Shown piece after piece: positions 60,891 to 64,000 of a stretch of 64,000 nt of DNA. The first letter of the stretch is position 1. Each line of letters starts with the position of its first letter. The position numbers and the translations under genes were made by a program. The DNA comes from Acidobacteriota bacterium (GTDB taxonomy: Bacteria > Acidobacteriota > Thermoanaerobaculia > Multivoradales > Multivoraceae), in NCBI GenBank assembly GCA_003388555.1, contig QQVD01000006.1, positions 62,001 through 126,000 of the forward strand. Reading direction: 5' to 3'. Below the pieces are notes generated by a model, which saw nothing but the letters and a program-made list of their open reading frames with translations, was not told where the DNA came from and did no database searches.

Positions 60891-63685
60891 CCCCTCCACC
60901 CGACGACCGCCACGACTCCTCGCGGCGCCTGCCGCCGCTCCCCTTCCTGCCGGCGGAGCTCTCGGCCGCACCGCCGCCCGAGCGCTGGGACGACTGGGAG
61001 GAGTACGACCCCGCGGTCTGGCCTCGCAAGCGCAAACGGCAGCTCCGTCTGGTGCCGACGATCTGCTTCAACTGCGAATCGGCGTGCGGACTGCTCGCCT
61101 ACGTCGACCGCGAAAGCGGTGAGATCACCAAGTTCGAGGGCAATCCGAAGCACCCCGGAAGTCGTGGCAGGGTCTGCGCCAAGGGTCCGGCGACGCTCAA
61201 CCAGGTCGAGGATCCGCAGCGCATCCTGCATCCGCTCAAGCGGGTCGGGGCGCGCGGCAGCGGCCAGTGGGAACGGGTCGGATGGGATCACGTGCTCGAG
61301 GTCTTCGGCGAGCGCATCGGCCGTGCCCTGCGCGAGGGGCGACGCACCGAGGTGATGTACCACGTCGGCCGCCCGGGCCACGATGGCACCATGGACCGCA
61401 TCCTCAAGGCCTGGGGCGTCGACGGCCACAACTCGCACACCAACGTGTGCTCGTCGGGGGCGAGGGTCGGTTACACCCTGGTCTGCGGCTCCGACCGGCC
61501 GTCACCCGACTACGCCAACGCCAGGGCGATCCTGCTGCTCTCGGCGCACCTGGAGTCGGGGCACTACTTCAATCCACACGCCCAACGGATCATCGAAGGA
61601 CGTCAGCGCGGCGCGCCGCTGATCGTGATGGACCCGAGGCTGTCGAACACCGCCGCCAAGGCCGACCTCTGGCTGCCCACCTGGCCCGGCTCCGAGGCCA
61701 CCGTGCTGCTGGGGATCCTGCGCCTGATGCTGCAAAGCGGGACCTGGGACCGCGAGTTCGTCGAGCGCTGGACCAACTGGCGGGCCACCCTGCAGCGGCT
61801 GCGCCGCGAGGCGCAGGAAGGGGCTGCGGCCGGCGCGACGGGCCGCGCCAGCGACGGAATCGCCGAAGAGTCGGCGGGCCCCAAGGAGTCCGGCGACTCC
61901 GGCGAGTTCGCCGACTTCGAGCAGGCGTTCCGGCAGCACCTCGAGCCGTACGACGAGGCGCGGGTCGAGCGCGAGAGCGGCCTGCCGCCGGAGCGCCTGC
62001 GCCGCGCCGCGGAGCTGCTCGGCGGCGCCCTCGGCGGCCTCGCCAGCCACGTCTGGCGCGGACCGGCGACCGGCAACCTGGGCGGCTGGCAGATCGCCCG
62101 CGCCCTCGAGCTGCTCAACGTCTTCACCGGCTCGGTCGGCACCGAGGGCGGCACCTCGCCCCACGGCTGGCACAAGTTCGTCCCCGCGGCCCACATGAAG
62201 CCGCCCGCACAGTCGGTGTGGAACGAGCTGCTCTACCCGCTGGACTATCCGCTCGCCTACCACGAGCAGAGCCCGCTGCTGCCCTACCTGGTGACCCCCG
62301 AGAAGCGCATCGACGTCTACTTCACCCGCGTCTTCAACCCGGTGTGGACCTATCCCGACGGCACCGCCTGGATCGAGATGCTGTGCGACGAGGAGCGCGT
62401 CGGGCTGCACGCGGCGCTGACCCCGACCTGGAACGAGACCGCGCGCTACGCCGACTACGTGCTGCCGATGGGACTGGCCTCCGAGCGTCACGACCTGATG
62501 AGCCAGGAGACCCACGCCGGAGCCTGGATCGGCTTCCGCCAACCGGTGGCGAGGGCGCTGGCCGAGCGCGACGGACACCCGGTGGAGTTCACCTGGCAAA
62601 CCAACCCCGGAGAGGTGTGGGAGGAGGAGGAGTTCTTCTTCGAGCTCAGCTGGGCGATCGACCCCGACGGTGCCCTCGGCGTACGCCGTCACTTCGAGTC
62701 GCCCTACCGCCCGGGTGAGAAGCTCACCATCACCGAGCACTACCGGTGGATCTTCGAGAACTCCGTCCCCGGCCTGCCGGAAGCTGCAGCCGCCGAGGGA
62801 CTGCAGCCGCTCGAGTACATGCGTCGCTACGGCGCTTTCGAAGTGACTCGCGACGTCTACCGCCGGCACGAGCAGGAGCAGCAAGGCGGCGGCAAGGCCT
62901 TCGCCACCCCCAGCGGCCAGCTCGAGATCTACTCGCCCACTCTCGACGAGTGGGGCTGGCCGGAGCACGCGCTTCCCGGCAGCATCGAGTCCCAGGTCGC
63001 GCGCGCCGCCCTGGCCGACGGCGAGATGGTGCTGGTGCCGACGTTCCGCCTCGCGGTGCTGATCCACTCGCGCTCGGCGAACGCTCCCTGGCTGACCGAG
63101 ATCGCGCACAAGAACCCACTGTGGGTGCATCCGGCGGACGCCCGTCGCCTCGGGATCGACGAATCGGATCTGGTGCGCGTGGAGACGGAGATCGGTCACT
63201 TCGTCCTGCGGCCCTTCGTCACCGAAGGTCTGCTGCCCGGCATCGTCGCCTGTTCGCACCACCTCGGCCGTTGGCACCGCAGCGGCGATCACGACGCCTC
63301 GGGCTGGGCAAGCGCCGAGGTGGAGATCACCCGGCGGCCGTCCGACGATCCCGACGCACCCGGCGAGATCTGGCGCTGGCGCCGCCTCGGTGAGCCCGAC
63401 GGAGCGCTCAACTGGTGGCGCGAGAGCGGCGTGCACCAGAACATCACCTTCCCGGTACAGCCCGACCCGATCAGCGGCATGCACTGCTGGCACCAGAAGG
63501 TACGGGTGCGCCGCGCCGAGCCGGGCGACCGCTTCGGCGACATCGAGGTGCACCGCGGCAGGGCACGCCACGCCTATGAACGCTGGCGGGCGATGACCCG
63601 GCGACCGCCGGGTCAGCTGCGTCGGCCGCTGTGGTTCGCGCGGGCGGTGAGGCCCGACGACAGCGCCTTCCGGATCAGGCCCTGA
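60887..63685 (+). CDS. Molybdopterin oxidoreductase catalytic subunit (DMSO reductase family)
   Basis: A 932-residue bis-MGD enzyme. The N-terminal 4Fe-4S site is Cys60, Cys63, Cys67 and Cys97 (TICFNCESACG then GRVCAKG). The probable molybdenum ligand is Cys188 in HTNVCSSGARVGY. MGD-binding blocks include FNPHAQRIIEGRQ, PLIVMDPRLSNTAAKADLWLP and a C-terminal NAPWLTEIAHKNPLWVHP. Cysteine ligation groups it with polysulfide/thiosulfate-reductase, nitrate-reductase (Nap) or arsenate-type enzymes rather than DMSO or TMAO reductases; substrate unknown. It carries no recognisable Tat signal, only SSRRLPPLPFL, so a cytoplasm-facing active site is possible. GTG at 60887 overlaps the FeS-membrane subunit gene. 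Confidence 0.88.
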   Translation: MTPPPDDRHDSSRRLPPLPFLPAELSAAPPPERWDDWEEYDPAVWPRKRKRQLRLVPTICFNCESACGLLAYVDRESGEITKFEGNPKHPGSRGRVCAKGPATLNQVEDPQRILHPLKRVGARGSGQWERVGWDHVLEVFGERIGRALREGRRTEVMYHVGRPGHDGTMDRILKAWGVDGHNSHTNVCSSGARVGYTLVCGSDRPSPDYANARAILLLSAHLESGHYFNPHAQRIIEGRQRGAPLIVMDPRLSNTAAKADLWLPTWPGSEATVLLGILRLMLQSGTWDREFVERWTNWRATLQRLRREAQEGAAAGATGRASDGIAEESAGPKESGDSGEFADFEQAFRQHLEPYDEARVERESGLPPERLRRAAELLGGALGGLASHVWRGPATGNLGGWQIARALELLNVFTGSVGTEGGTSPHGWHKFVPAAHMKPPAQSVWNELLYPLDYPLAYHEQSPLLPYLVTPEKRIDVYFTRVFNPVWTYPDGTAWIEMLCDEERVGLHAALTPTWNETARYADYVLPMGLASERHDLMSQETHAGAWIGFRQPVARALAERDGHPVEFTWQTNPGEVWEEEEFFFELSWAIDPDGALGVRRHFESPYRPGEKLTITEHYRWIFENSVPGLPEAAAAEGLQPLEYMRRYGAFEVTRDVYRRHEQEQQGGGKAFATPSGQLEIYSPTLDEWGWPEHALPGSIESQVARAALADGEMVLVPTFRLAVLIHSRSANAPWLTEIAHKNPLWVHPADARRLGIDESDLVRVETEIGHFVLRPFVTEGLLPGIVACSHHLGRWHRSGDHDASGWASAEVEITRRPSDDPDAPGEIWRWRRLGEPDGALNWWRESGVHQNITFPVQPDPISGMHCWHQKVRVRRAEPGDRFGDIEVHRGRARHAYERWRAMTRRPPGQLRRPLWFARAVRPDDSAFRIRP

Positions 63686-63787
63686 TCCCCCGCCGGGTCA
63701 GTTGACATACTCGGACGGCGTCGGCCGGCAGGAGGGGTTGGCCGACCGGCAACCCGCTGTCTCCCAACGGCCTCGACCTCGGAACAG

Positions 63788-64000
63788 ATGCACGGCACCG
63801 ATCTCGCGAGCCTGCGCGGCCAGCTCGCCGTCGTCACCGGAGCCGCCAGCGGCATCGGCGCGGCGATCGCGGAGAGCTGTGCCATGTACGGCATGGCAGT
63901 GCTGCTCGCCGACGTCGAGGAGGAAGCGCTCGAGCGCACCGTGACCTCACTACGCCGCCGAGGGGCGACCGCCACCGGGCGGGTGGTCGACGTCGGCGAT
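63788..64000 (+). CDS. Short-chain dehydrogenase/reductase, 3'-truncated by window end
   Basis: The first 71 codons of an SDR gene. The cofactor-binding motif is VVTGAASGIGAAIAES, followed by LLADVEEEALERTV, where the Asp after the second strand indicates NAD(H) preference. VVDVGD at the window edge is the strand that normally has DVxD. The start ATG at 63788 sits after GGAACAG, a weak RBS. It lies 102 bases after the molybdoenzyme gene, in the same direction. The catalytic YxxxK lies outside the window. Confidence 0.8.
   Translation, partial: MHGTDLASLRGQLAVVTGAASGIGAAIAESCAMYGMAVLLADVEEEALERTVTSLRRRGATATGRVVDVGD

Noticed and set aside
61448-61450. Selenocysteine as molybdenum ligand in the molybdoenzyme
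   Set aside because: The codon is TGC (Cys188), and no in-frame TGA occurs before the natural stop.

Overview
The window is about 70% G+C, gene-dense DNA from a Gram-negative-type bacterium: it carries lipoproteins, an OmpA-family protein, periplasmic-type peptidases and a monofunctional transglycosylase. Several S9 peptidases, a large Asp-box (BNR/sortilin-like) protein, a VWFA protein, PAS-rich kinases and an M2 dipeptidase together are what I would expect of an Acidobacteriota lineage such as Thermoanaerobaculia. That assignment is inference from gene content; there is no rRNA or other marker here. I found no tRNA, rRNA, CRISPR array, IS element or prophage.

Layout. 0-6.9 kb: peptidoglycan transglycosylase, YfcC-type transporter, S9 peptidase, a carboxymuconolactone-decarboxylase/AhpD-like selenoprotein read through an in-frame TGA, and an amidohydrolase. 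7.5-10.4 kb: a tightly coupled three-gene cassette ending in a UbiB/AarF-like kinase. 10.4-15.1 kb: YbaK-like deacylase with an unlisted 59-residue membrane protein, GST-like protein, sugar aminotransferase with a 24-bp tandem repeat at its 3' end, and a histone-deacetylase-family hydrolase. 15.2-21.5 kb: PhoH, a DUF1704 zincin-like peptidase divergent from a RimB-type retropepsin and a RimK ligase fused to an RCK_C-like domain, then an HCCA-isomerase-like and a CitE-like gene. 21.6-26.6 kb: VWFA protein, OmpA lipoprotein, lipoprotein, then PhaR and a phasin gene whose promoter carries PhaR-like boxes. 26.9-33.1 kb: M2 metallopeptidase lipoprotein, hydrolase-OsmC fusion, GluQ-RS and a ThDP enzyme. 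33.4-39.9 kb: a three-gene histidine kinase/response regulator unit. 40-48 kb: Asp-box protein coupled to a degenerate AMP-forming ligase homologue, and a MASE1-like hybrid kinase. 48.6-59.4 kb: PfkB kinase, S9 peptidase, a kinase/PepX_C-type/amine-oxidase overlapping gene set, and another S9 peptidase. 59.5-64 kb: a molybdoenzyme (fused FeS plus NrfD-type membrane subunit and catalytic subunit) and the start of an SDR gene.

How the genes fit together. The peptidases, transporter and dipeptidase suit a peptide-scavenging heterotroph. The PhaR/phasin pair indicates polyhydroxyalkanoate storage, although no synthase lies here. The molybdoenzyme suggests an alternative respiratory chain. Four histidine kinases within about 21 kb point to heavy signal processing. 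Eleven gene junctions are four-base ATGA or GTGA overlaps, so translational coupling is a general habit of this genome. The most notable observations are the CxxU selenoprotein with a matching bSECIS-like hairpin, the candidate peptide-tag writer/eraser locus at 16.6-19.9 kb, and the PhaR-controlled phasin promoter.
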